Shown: piece by piece, positions 1 to 7,065 of the stretch
Layout of the letters: the number at the start of each line of letters is the position of its first letter
Numbering within the stretch: position 1 is the stretch's first letter
DNA from: Magnetospira sp.
GTDB taxonomy: Bacteria; Pseudomonadota; Alphaproteobacteria; Rhodospirillales; Magnetospiraceae
Assembly (NCBI GenBank): GCA_028277325.1
Contig: JANQGL010000372.1
Span: 1 to 7,803 of the forward strand
Reading direction: 5' to 3'
Length of the DNA stretch: 7,803 bases
Made by a program: the position numbers and the translations under genes
Notes under the pieces: generated by a model
What the model saw: only the letters and a program-made list of their open reading frames with translations
Database searches by the model: none
What the model was told of the DNA's origin: nothing

Positions 1-1
1 C

Positions 2-1852
2 GACGATCCGATGGGATTGGCGCGCTTCATCCCGGCCGACGGCGGCACCGCGCGGGCCCACGACGGCGACCGCGGCAGCGGTCAGCACGGCGAGATCGAA
101 CTGGAAAACGCGGCCGGCGAGCGGTTCCCGGTCTACCTGCATCAGTCGGCCCTGGAGGATCAGGACGGGGCGTTCCGCTACAGCCGCTCGGTGGCGTTGC
201 GCGACTTGGTGCCGCGCGCCTCCGGCCAGGCGGCGCGGCCGTCCATCGAGGGGGCGACCGAGGAGGAGGCCAGGGGATTCGCCTTCCAGCACCTGCAGGA
301 GGGACAGCGCTGGCTGTTCCTGGAGGCGCCGGTGGGAATCGTGATGGTCGACCACCAGGGTGACGCGCTGGACTGCAACCGGGCCTTCTGCCGCCTCAAG
401 GGCCTGCACCGGGACGCCATCGTCGGGCGTCCGGTCGCCAGCCTGATCGCCCGCGAGGATCAGGCGGAGATGGCGGCCCAGCTCTCGAAACTGGTCATGG
501 GGGCGGTCAAGGCGGCGCAGTTCGAGGTCCGCATGCCGGCCCTGGCGGAGCGGGAACTGGCGGTGCAGGTGTTCGCCAGCCAGATGACCGACGCGATCGG
601 CGAGACGGTGGGCGCGGTGCTGCATTTCATCGACACGACCGAGCAGAAATCGCTGGAGCAGCAGTTCAACCAGTCCCAGAAGATGCAGGCGGTGGGGCAG
701 CTGGCGGGCGGCGTGGCGCACGACTTCAACAACCTGCTGACCGCCATGATCGGCTTCTGCGACCTGCTGCTGGCCCGCCACGGGCCGGGCGACGACTCGT
801 TCAAGGACATCATGCAGATCAAGCAGAACGCCAACCGGGCGACCGATCTGGTGCGCCAGTTGCTGGCCTTCTCGCGCCGCCAGACCCTGCAGCCGCGGCT
901 GATCGACATCAACGAGGCGCTGTCGGAGCTCTCCAAGATGCTGCGCCGCCTGCTCGGCGAGACCATCGACCTGGTGATGGAGCCCTCGAAGCTGGCCGGC
1001 CTGGTGCGGGTCGATCCGGGGCAGTTCGACCAGGTGATCGTCAACATGGCGGTCAACGCCCGCGACGCCATGCCGGGCGGCGGCATCCTGACCATCCGCA
1101 CCCGCCTCCTGGAGTTCGCCGACCCGGTCCGCAAGGCGCACGAGATCATGCCCTCGGGGTCCTACGTGCTGGTCGGGGTGGCGGACACCGGCACCGGGAT
1201 CGCCAAGCAGGACCTGGGGCGCATCTTCGAGCCGTTCTTTTCGACCAAGGAGGTGGGCAAGGGGACCGGGCTCGGACTGTCCACCGTCTATGGGATCGTC
1301 CGCCAGACCGGCGGCTACATCTTCGTCGATTCGGCGCCCGGCGAGGGCACCACGTTCAGCATCTACCTGCCGCGCTGCGAACCCGAGGAGGCGGAAGGCG
1401 AGGCGGTCGCCGGCTCGGGGGTGCCGCTGCGCCGGCGGCTCGACGAGGCGGACGGCCGCGACCTGAGCGGGTCCGGCACCATCCTGCTGGTCGAGGACGA
1501 GGAGGCGGTGCGCCTGTTCGGGGCGCGCGCCCTGACCGGCAAGGGCTACCGGGTGCTGGAGGCGGCGGACGGCGAACGCGCCCTGGAGATCATCCAGGGC
1601 CTGGACGGCGACCTGGACATGATCATTTCCGACGTGGTGATGCCGGGCATGGACGGCCAGACCCTGGCCCGCCTGGTCCGCCACGAGATGCCGGAGGTCA
1701 GGATCATCCTGATCTCCGGCTACGCCGAGGACGCGATCCCCGAGGAGATCGGCCGCGACGCCAGCATCCACTTCCTGCCCAAGCCGTTCAGCCTCAGGCA
1801 GCTGGCGGCCAAGGTGAAGGAGGTGATGGACTCCGGGACGGACGCGGGGTGA
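2..1852 (+). CDS. cckA: CckA-type hybrid sensor histidine kinase/response regulator, 5'-truncated by the window edge
   Basis: In alphaproteobacteria CckA phosphorylates ChpT, which passes phosphate to CtrA and CpdR; CckA acts at the inner membrane and can reverse to a phosphatase. The frame is open to the window edge, and the first 65 residues look like the middle of a PAS domain, so the ATG at 11 is probably internal and membrane segments would lie upstream. Numbering from that ATG: PAS domain about 95-215; HisKA with H237 in the LAGGVAHDFNN motif; N-box N345/N349; G1 box DTGTGI (392-397); G2 box GKGTGLGLS (416-424); an acidic linker about 455-485; receiver with E495/D496, phosphoacceptor D541 (SDVVMPGMDG), S569 and K591. 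All catalytic residues I can locate are intact. The stretch around the phosphoacceptor and the receiver's ISGYAED segment match CckA as I know it, rather than a generic hybrid kinase. It ends 21 bp from a convergent gene. Confidence 0.93.
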   Translation, partial: DDPMGLARFIPADGGTARAHDGDRGSGQHGEIELENAAGERFPVYLHQSALEDQDGAFRYSRSVALRDLVPRASGQAARPSIEGATEEEARGFAFQHLQEGQRWLFLEAPVGIVMVDHQGDALDCNRAFCRLKGLHRDAIVGRPVASLIAREDQAEMAAQLSKLVMGAVKAAQFEVRMPALAERELAVQVFASQMTDAIGETVGAVLHFIDTTEQKSLEQQFNQSQKMQAVGQLAGGVAHDFNNLLTAMIGFCDLLLARHGPGDDSFKDIMQIKQNANRATDLVRQLLAFSRRQTLQPRLIDINEALSELSKMLRRLLGETIDLVMEPSKLAGLVRVDPGQFDQVIVNMAVNARDAMPGGGILTIRTRLLEFADPVRKAHEIMPSGSYVLVGVADTGTGIAKQDLGRIFEPFFSTKEVGKGTGLGLSTVYGIVRQTGGYIFVDSAPGEGTTFSIYLPRCEPEEAEGEAVAGSGVPLRRRLDEADGRDLSGSGTILLVEDEEAVRLFGARALTGKGYRVLEAADGERALEIIQGLDGDLDMIISDVVMPGMDGQTLARLVRHEMPEVRIILISGYAEDAIPEEIGRDASIHFLPKPFSLRQLAAKVKEVMDSGTDAG

Positions 1853-1873
1853 CGGCGCCGGCGGTCCGGGTGC
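1853..1873. other. Convergent intergenic gap without a visible terminator
   Basis: Only 21 bp separate the cckA stop codon from the stop codon of the opposite-strand membrane protein gene. The gap is GC-rich and contains the short self-complementary stretch CGGCGCCG. There is no stem-loop followed by a T-run on either strand. Termination of both transcripts must therefore be Rho-dependent or lie inside the neighbouring coding sequence, so some antisense read-through is likely (inference). Confidence 0.5.
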
Positions 1874-3958
1874 TCACGAGCGCACCAGATAGAGGACCGC
1901 CCGGCGGACGGTGACGGCGCGGCGATCGTTGCCCGGGTAGCCGGTCGCCCCGTCGTCGTCCACCAACTGGATGCGCAGGTTGAACGTCGGCGCCTCGCCG
2001 GACAGCACGAAGATCGCCGACAGGCGCAGGGTCGTGGCGTCGAGGCGAACGACCTGCGGGCGCACCACGCGGCCGCCGAAGTCCCCGTGCTCGGCCGGCC
2101 GGGCGGCCGCGAGGTCGAACACCTGCAGGGCGCTGCCGGATCCGCTGATCGCGTAGAGGCCGATCCGGCCGGCGTCGGCCGGGGCGGCGATGTCGACCGC
2201 GGCGCGGATCGCCACCTGGGCGCCCTTCTCGAACGGACCGGCGGTCGCGTAATGCTCGCCGCCGGCCCCGGTTTCGCGGAGCCGGAGCCCGTCGGCGGTC
2301 GGCCTCGCCGTCGCGCCCTCGGTGACCACCCAGCGCGCGGCGAGGGAGTCCGGATCGTCGAACCGCAGCGCCGAATGCTCCGGGCGCCCGCCCTTGCCGT
2401 TGCAGACGTCCGGGCGCGGACCCAGTTCGCACGGCAGGTAGACGATGTCCGCGAGGCGGTACATGCGGGACAGCCCGGTGCCGTTGCCTTCGAGGAACCG
2501 CCGGAAGGCGGGGTTGTCCGGGTCGCCGCGATGCAGGAACACCTCGTCGGCATAGGCGGTCCCGGTGGCGTCGGGATGGGACAGCTGGCGGTCGAGGCGC
2601 GCGTGGAGGGTGGTCTGGTTGGGGGCGTTCATCCCCGCCGCGTCGATCCGGCGGTCGCCGGACAGATAGGCCAGCCCCTCCCGGTAGGCCGGCGACGGCA
2701 GCACCGACAGGGCGGCGGCGAGCACCGGCACCGCCCAGGCGCCGATCGCCGCCGGCCGGCGCAGCCACGGCATGGGGGGCAGGATCCGGGTCGCCAGGAG
2801 GAGCCCCAGGAATCCCGCCACGCCGACGCCGAGGAACAGGATGAAGACATGCTGCATGGAGCTCAGCTCCTGCGCCCCGGGGGCGAGGCGTCCGCCGTAG
2901 ACCATCAGGATCGGCATCAGGAACGCGAGGCCGGTCAGGCATCCCAGGTTCAGGAGCAGGAACGCCGCCGCGAGCCCGGGCCGGCGCGGCCGGTCCCCGG
3001 GTCGGGTGGCCAGTCCGGCCAGCAGCGCGGCGAGGAACACCGCCGGGACGACCGGATGGGTGGCCAGAAGGAGCCGCTCGAACACCGCCTGTCTGGCGGC
3101 GAGTCCGCCCAGCACCGCATCGGGGATCAGCGGCATGGCCGGCGGCCAGACGGACTCCCGAAACGCCAGGCTGGGCGACAGCAGCTGCAGGGCGGCGCTG
3201 CCCGCGTAGGCGGCGGCGAACGGCGGGAGGGTGACCGCCGGAACGCGGAGCGCCGCCGCCCGGCGGTCCGGACCGGCGCGCCGCGGCAGGACCCCCGTCA
3301 GGGTCGCGACTCCCATCGCCGCCAGGACCAGGCCCGCGACCACGAGGCTGATCTCGTGCGAGGTCGCGAGGCCGAAGAAGAACGCCAGGAACAGCGCCGT
3401 GCCGCCGGTGGAAAGGTCGCCGGTCAGGAAGCGCCAGAGGAAACCCATGACCACCAGGTACATGACGGCGGTGAAGAAGTAGATCGAGTGATCGAGAAGC
3501 CACAGGATCTGCGCCGCCTCGAACGGCGGACAGCCGGGACAGGCCGGCAGCGCCCAGAACGACTGCGCGGCCAGGTAGGCGAACAGGCCGAGCAGGAGTC
3601 CCAGCGTCCGCGTCAGCCCCGGGGCGACGCTGCGGAATGCCGCGTAAAACGCCACGATCACCATGAGATGGTTGAAATACCGAAAGAACACCAAGCCTTG
3701 CCAGGGTGTCGGCGCGACGCGGTCGGACAGCGCGAGTTCCGTGAAGAAGACGAACATGGCGGAGACGCGGCCGATCAGGTGCTCCCAGTAGAAGCCAACG
3801 CCGCCGAGCAGTCCGTGCGCGTCGTATGTGTCGAACCCCACGAAGGTGTCGGCAACGGTGAAGAACATGTTCAGGGCGTTGACCGACATGAACACCGCCG
3901 CCGGCCAGACGAGGAGCAGGATCACGGCGAGTTTCGTCAGCGTGACGGTCAGCGGCAT
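1874..3958 (-). CDS. Polytopic membrane protein with a soluble beta-rich C-terminal domain; possible GT-C-like fold
   Basis: I do not recognise this 694-residue protein. Hydrophobic segments lie at about 7-27, 90-108, 113-132, 157-175, 187-221 (probably two), 237-258, 295-315, 328-352, 369-389 and 402-420, with a weaker one near 62-77. The first extracytoplasmic loop carries an acidic FDTYD motif (42-46), then a WEH...GR element (58-64). Another loop has a CPGC pair (C140, C143), and SHE (200-202) precedes a membrane helix. This pattern resembles multi-helix GT-C or DUF6056-like proteins that use lipid-linked sugars, but that is inference from topology only. Residues 421-694 are soluble and probably periplasmic. 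The part from about 530 alternates short hydrophobic strands with Gly/Asp turns, like a carbohydrate-binding-type beta-sandwich. The ATG start is chosen because GAGGG lies 8 nt upstream and a hydrophobic helix follows at once. It lies 77 bp downstream of glnE on the same strand. Confidence 0.85.
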   Translation of the reverse strand: MPLTVTLTKLAVILLLVWPAAVFMSVNALNMFFTVADTFVGFDTYDAHGLLGGVGFYWEHLIGRVSAMFVFFTELALSDRVAPTPWQGLVFFRYFNHLMVIVAFYAAFRSVAPGLTRTLGLLLGLFAYLAAQSFWALPACPGCPPFEAAQILWLLDHSIYFFTAVMYLVVMGFLWRFLTGDLSTGGTALFLAFFFGLATSHEISLVVAGLVLAAMGVATLTGVLPRRAGPDRRAAALRVPAVTLPPFAAAYAGSAALQLLSPSLAFRESVWPPAMPLIPDAVLGGLAARQAVFERLLLATHPVVPAVFLAALLAGLATRPGDRPRRPGLAAAFLLLNLGCLTGLAFLMPILMVYGGRLAPGAQELSSMQHVFILFLGVGVAGFLGLLLATRILPPMPWLRRPAAIGAWAVPVLAAALSVLPSPAYREGLAYLSGDRRIDAAGMNAPNQTTLHARLDRQLSHPDATGTAYADEVFLHRGDPDNPAFRRFLEGNGTGLSRMYRLADIVYLPCELGPRPDVCNGKGGRPEHSALRFDDPDSLAARWVVTEGATARPTADGLRLRETGAGGEHYATAGPFEKGAQVAIRAAVDIAAPADAGRIGLYAISGSGSALQVFDLAAARPAEHGDFGGRVVRPQVVRLDATTLRLSAIFVLSGEAPTFNLRIQLVDDDGATGYPGNDRRAVTVRRAVLYLVRS

Positions 3959-3966
3959 GGCGGTTG

Positions 3967-3971
3967 CCCTC
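3967..3971 (-). promoter_or_regulatory. Ribosome binding site of the membrane protein gene
   Basis: On the minus strand GAGGG sits 8 nt upstream of the ATG at 3958-3956. It is the only good Shine-Dalgarno match in this spacer and it decides the start. The reading frame stays open far upstream through glnE, so frame alone would not define the N-terminus. Confidence 0.7.
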
Positions 3972-3996
3972 GTATGAATCAACTTTCCAAACTCAA
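3969..3996 (-). promoter_or_regulatory. Weak candidate promoter for the membrane protein gene
   Basis: The spacer between glnE and the membrane protein gene is visibly richer in A/T than the flanking genes. On the minus strand TTGAGT (3996-3991) could be a -35 element, followed after 16 nt by TACGAG (3974-3969) as a poor -10. A GANTC site (GAATC, 3976-3980), the CcrM methylation target in alphaproteobacteria, falls inside it. The -10 match is weak, so read-through from glnE is an equally good explanation for expression. Confidence 0.22.
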
Positions 3997-4008
3997 GCGG
4001 GAACTTTC
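3981..4008. repeat. Pair of 7-bp direct repeats one 21-bp period apart
   Basis: AACTTTC occurs at 3981-3987 and again at 4002-4008, so the copies are offset by exactly 21 bp, or two DNA helical turns. They flank the candidate -35 hexamer upstream of the membrane protein gene. The upstream copy also forms GAAC-TTTC-GTTC (4001-4012), a four-base-pair stem with a tetraloop. This is compatible with a tandem operator on one face of the helix. The repeat is short and could be chance. Confidence 0.35.
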
Positions 4009-4035
4009 GTTCGGGTCGCCTTTCATCGATCGGGT

Positions 4036-7029
4036 TCAGGGTGACTCCGGCGGCAACGCCGCCGCCGGGGCCTCGATGATGTCGACGAAATGCCGGTGCG
4101 CGGTCGCCGCCACGTCGCGGATGCGCGGCTCCAGTTGCTCGAAGCCGTCGACCCCGCAGGCGGCGGCCAGGGTCTCCTCCAGGCCCAGGCGGCGGCCGTC
4201 GGGCCGGAACGTTCCGGTCACCGCCAGGCGCAGCACCCCCTGCAGGGACTGCCAGAGATCGCTCGCCGCGATCAGGTCGTCGGCCGCGCCGGGCGCCAGC
4301 AGGCCGGCCGCGCGCAGGCCGTCCAGGGCCTCGCGGGTGTTCTGGCGGAGGATCGACGGGGTGTCCGCCACGTGCCTGAGCTGGAGGTACTGGGCGATGA
4401 ACTCCACGTCCACCTGTCCGCCCCGGAAATGCTTGATCTCCCAAGGGCAATCCGTTCCGTGCTCGGCCTCCATGCGGTGCCGCATGGAGGCCACCCGGCG
4501 CAGCAGGGCGTCCGGGTCGCGGGGCCGGGTGAGGGTGTCGTGGATCACCCGGCAGACCTTGTCCTTCAGATCCGGCGGGCCGCTGATCGGCCGGGCCCGG
4601 GTCAGCGCCATGTGCTCCCAGGTCCAGGCCGATTCCGCCTGATAGCGCGCGAAGGCCCGCAGCGACGACGCGATGGGGCCGGCGTTGCCGGACGGGCGCA
4701 AGCGCATGTCCACCTCGTACAGGATTCCCGCGGCGGACTGCGCGGTGATCGCGTTGATCAGCCGCTGGCTGAGCCGCGCGTAGTACTGGCTGACCGCCAG
4801 CGGCCGGTCGCCGTTCGACCGGGCCGCCATGTCGGGCGCCGCATAGACGAAGATCAGGTCGAGGTCCGAGGTCGGCGTCATCTCGCGGCCGCCCATCTTG
4901 CCCATCCCGAGGATCATCATCCCGGCCCCGGGGATGTAGCCGTGGCGTTGCCGGAACTCCTCCTCGACGTGCGGTCCGAGGCGGCGCAGCGTGGTCTCCG
5001 CCACGTCGGTCAGGGCGAGCGCGGCGCGGGCCGGGCTGACCAGGTTGTTGAGGACCTGGATGCCGGCCTGGAAACGGCGGTCGGCGGCCCATCGGCGGGC
5101 CGCGTTCAGGCGCTCCTCGTAATGGTCGGTCTGCGCCAGCAGGCGATCCAGGTCCACGTCCAGGTCGGCGCCGCCCGGCGGTTCGTCGAGGAAGCCGGGG
5201 GTCAGCACGTTGTCGAGCAGCGTGGGGTGGCGACTCAGGTGATCGGCCAGGCGGGGCGCCGCGCCGAGGATGCGGGCCAGCAGGTCGAGCAGCTTCGGGT
5301 TGGCCTGGAACATCGAGAACAGCTGCACCCCCGAGGGCAGGCGCGACAGAAACACGTCCAGGCGCGCGAAGGCGTGGTCCGGGTCGGGGGTGTTGGCCAT
5401 CGCCCGCAGCAGGGCCGGCACGATCTGGGTCAGCAACTGGCGGCCGCGGGTCGAGCGGGTGCTGCGGTAGCGGCCGTGGTGCCAGTGGCGGATCGCGGTC
5501 GCCACCGCCTTGGGATTCTCGAACCCGAGGTGGGCCAGGGTGTCCAGGGTGTCCGGATCGTCCTCCGAGCCGGTGAACACCAGGTTGCCGAGCCCGCCGT
5601 CGTCCGACGGGGCGCCCTCCTCGGCGTCGCGGAACAGCGCCGCGTAGCGCGATTCCACGGCGCGCAGCCGGGTCCGCATCTCGTCGACGAAGGTCTCGCA
5701 GGAGTCGTAGCCCAGGAACACCGACAGGGCGGCCAGTCTCTCGGGCTCTTTGGGCAGCGTCTGGGTCTGCCGGTCGTCGACCATCTGCAGCCGGTGCTCG
5801 ACCCAGCGCAGGAACAGATAGGCATCCTTCAGCACCCGGGCGTCCTCTTCGGTCACCTGCCAGGCGGCGACCAGCGCGGCCAGCCCGTCCAGGGTCGCGC
5901 GCCGGCGCAGCGACGTCAGGCGCCCGCCCCAGATCAACTGCTGGGTCTGCACGAAGAACTCGATCTCGCGGATGCCGCCGCGGCCCAACTTCAGGTTGTG
6001 GCCGGCGACGCCGGTCACCGAGCCGCCCGGGCGGGCGTCGATCTGCTTCTTGATCGCCTGGATGTCGCGAATCGCCGCGAAGTCCAGGTTCTTGCGCCAC
6101 ACGTAGGGGCGCAGGCTGTTCAGGAAACGCTCCCCGGCCTCCAGGTCCCCGGCCACCGGACGCGCCTTGATCATCGCCGCGCGCTCCCAGTTCTGGCCCA
6201 GGCTCTCGTAATAGGTCTCGGCGGCCAGCACCGACAGGGCGACCGGGGTCGACGACGGGTCGGGGCGCAGCCGGAGGTCGGTCCGGAACACGTAGCCGTC
6301 GGCCGTCCGCTCCTCCATCAGCTTCACCAGGTTGCGGGTCAGGCGCACGAAGTGCCCCTGTACCGCGTTCGGGTCGGCGTCGCGCACCCGTTCGGCGTCG
6401 TACAGCACGATCAGGTCGATGTCGCTCGAATAGTTCAACTCGCGCCCGCCCAGCTTGCCCATGCCGAGGATCACCAGTCCGGACGCCCGCTGCGGATCGG
6501 CCGGATCGGCCAGGGTGAAGGCGCCGCGCGCCGCGGCGTCGAGAAGCACCCGCGCGGCGGCCAGGTGCAGCGTCGTCTCGGCGAGGTCGGTCAGGGCGCC
6601 GGTGACCTCGTCAAGGGCCCACAGGCGGGCGATGTCGGCCAGGGCGATGGCCAGGGCGGCGCGTCGCTTGGCGACCCGCAGGCGGGCGGCCAGGAGGGCG
6701 AAGGCCGGCAGGTCGCCGGGCAGGCGTTCCAGGTCCGCGATGACCTGGTCGAGGGCGGCGCGCGGACCGGCGGCCAGCACGTGGCGCAGGAACCCGGGAT
6801 CGATCACCGCGCACTGGGTCAGGAACGGGCTGTTGCCGAACAGCGCGTCAAGCAGCCGGCGTCCGCGGGGATCATCGGCCAGCCGGCGCGCCCAGTCGGC
6901 GAGTTCGGGCGTCTCGGCCGTGGCGTCGGCCAGCCGCGACCAGCCAAGCTCGGCGTCGCGCGGCCGGGCCGGTTTCGGGAGCGAGTCGGGATCGGCGATC
7001 AGGAGGTGATCGATCACATTTTTGCTCAT
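4036..7029 (-). CDS. glnE: Bifunctional glutamine synthetase adenylyltransferase/adenylyl-removing enzyme
   Basis: GlnE adds AMP to, and phosphorolytically removes it from, the regulatory tyrosine of glutamine synthetase (GlnA) in the cytoplasm, in response to PII proteins and glutamine. The 997-residue length is slightly above E. coli GlnE (946), and both halves are complete. The N-terminal adenylyl-removing domain has the nucleotidyltransferase signature GMGKLGGRELNYSSDID (about 189-205), with D203/D205 as the metal-binding pair and D251 in RTDLRLRP. A GlnD-like helical region follows (about 325-465). The C-terminal adenylyltransferase domain has GMGKMGGREMTPTSDLD (about 708-724), with D722/D724 and D774 in EVDMRLRP. 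Neither domain lacks a key acid. The start is uncertain: the ATG at 7029 (MSKN) is preferred, a GTG at 7047 would add six residues, and neither has a Shine-Dalgarno. It is divergent from the AsmA-like gene and may be co-transcribed with the membrane protein gene downstream. Confidence 0.96.
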   Translation of the reverse strand: MSKNVIDHLLIADPDSLPKPARPRDAELGWSRLADATAETPELADWARRLADDPRGRRLLDALFGNSPFLTQCAVIDPGFLRHVLAAGPRAALDQVIADLERLPGDLPAFALLAARLRVAKRRAALAIALADIARLWALDEVTGALTDLAETTLHLAAARVLLDAAARGAFTLADPADPQRASGLVILGMGKLGGRELNYSSDIDLIVLYDAERVRDADPNAVQGHFVRLTRNLVKLMEERTADGYVFRTDLRLRPDPSSTPVALSVLAAETYYESLGQNWERAAMIKARPVAGDLEAGERFLNSLRPYVWRKNLDFAAIRDIQAIKKQIDARPGGSVTGVAGHNLKLGRGGIREIEFFVQTQQLIWGGRLTSLRRRATLDGLAALVAAWQVTEEDARVLKDAYLFLRWVEHRLQMVDDRQTQTLPKEPERLAALSVFLGYDSCETFVDEMRTRLRAVESRYAALFRDAEEGAPSDDGGLGNLVFTGSEDDPDTLDTLAHLGFENPKAVATAIRHWHHGRYRSTRSTRGRQLLTQIVPALLRAMANTPDPDHAFARLDVFLSRLPSGVQLFSMFQANPKLLDLLARILGAAPRLADHLSRHPTLLDNVLTPGFLDEPPGGADLDVDLDRLLAQTDHYEERLNAARRWAADRRFQAGIQVLNNLVSPARAALALTDVAETTLRRLGPHVEEEFRQRHGYIPGAGMMILGMGKMGGREMTPTSDLDLIFVYAAPDMAARSNGDRPLAVSQYYARLSQRLINAITAQSAAGILYEVDMRLRPSGNAGPIASSLRAFARYQAESAWTWEHMALTRARPISGPPDLKDKVCRVIHDTLTRPRDPDALLRRVASMRHRMEAEHGTDCPWEIKHFRGGQVDVEFIAQYLQLRHVADTPSILRQNTREALDGLRAAGLLAPGAADDLIAASDLWQSLQGVLRLAVTGTFRPDGRRLGLEETLAAACGVDGFEQLEPRIRDVAATAHRHFVDIIEAPAAALPPESP

Positions 7030-7036
7030 ACCGTGT

Positions 7037-7065
7037 TTGGCGAACACTGCGGGAACGGATATGTT
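7037..7065 (+). promoter_or_regulatory. Candidate sigma70-type promoter of the AsmA-like gene
   Basis: TTGGCG (7037-7042, four of six match TTGACA) and TATGTT (7060-7065, four of six match TATAAT) are separated by the ideal 17 nt. Transcription would start near 7072. That would leave the in-frame ATG at 7061 outside the mRNA and favours the GTG at 7097 as the true start. The GAAC-N7-GAAC box begins at the last base of the -35 and occupies most of the spacer. Confidence 0.4.
7042..7056. promoter_or_regulatory. GAAC-N7-GAAC box, a match to the alphaproteobacterial LexA operator
   Basis: GAAC at 7042-7045 and GAAC at 7053-7056 are separated by exactly 7 nt; on the minus strand this reads GTTC-N7-GTTC. 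That direct repeat is the published LexA (SOS) operator form in alphaproteobacteria such as Rhodobacter and Caulobacter. It lies between the -35 and -10 of the candidate plus-strand promoter and 13 bp upstream of the glnE ATG, where a repressor could act on either gene. The 7-nt spacer is GC-rich, whereas known boxes often have A/T-rich spacers, and neither neighbour is a classical SOS gene. Chance is possible. Confidence 0.33.

Noticed and set aside
11..13. The ATG at 11 as the true start of cckA.
   Set aside because: The frame is open to the window edge and the sequence after the ATG is already mid-PAS domain. CckA proteins carry additional N-terminal sequence with membrane segments.
2087..4642. 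A plus-strand reading frame of about 850 codons opposite the membrane protein gene.
   Set aside because: The product is a highly charged Arg/Gln/Glu/Gly-rich string and runs across the spacer into glnE. The minus strand encodes a coherent set of membrane helices with a good ribosome binding site, so this is a shadow.
3959..6100. Upstream extension of the membrane protein frame through most of glnE, which would give a 1400-residue fusion.
   Set aside because: The extension is low-complexity Pro/Arg/Gly-rich sequence in the wrong frame of glnE. The ATG at 3958 has a Shine-Dalgarno and a clear hydrophobic N-terminus.
6493..6511. Tandem GGATCGGCC copies as a possible repeat element.
   Set aside because: There are only two 9-bp units, they lie in frame within glnE and encode a Ala/Asp/Pro stretch, and no further copies are seen. 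This is coincidental in GC-rich coding DNA.
7001..7024. The perfect plus-strand AGGAGGTGAT as a ribosome binding site for an earlier start of the AsmA-like gene.
   Set aside because: No ATG, GTG or TTG lies 5-9 nt downstream. The nearest in-frame TTG (7022) is 15 nt away, and the transcript probably starts later, near 7072.
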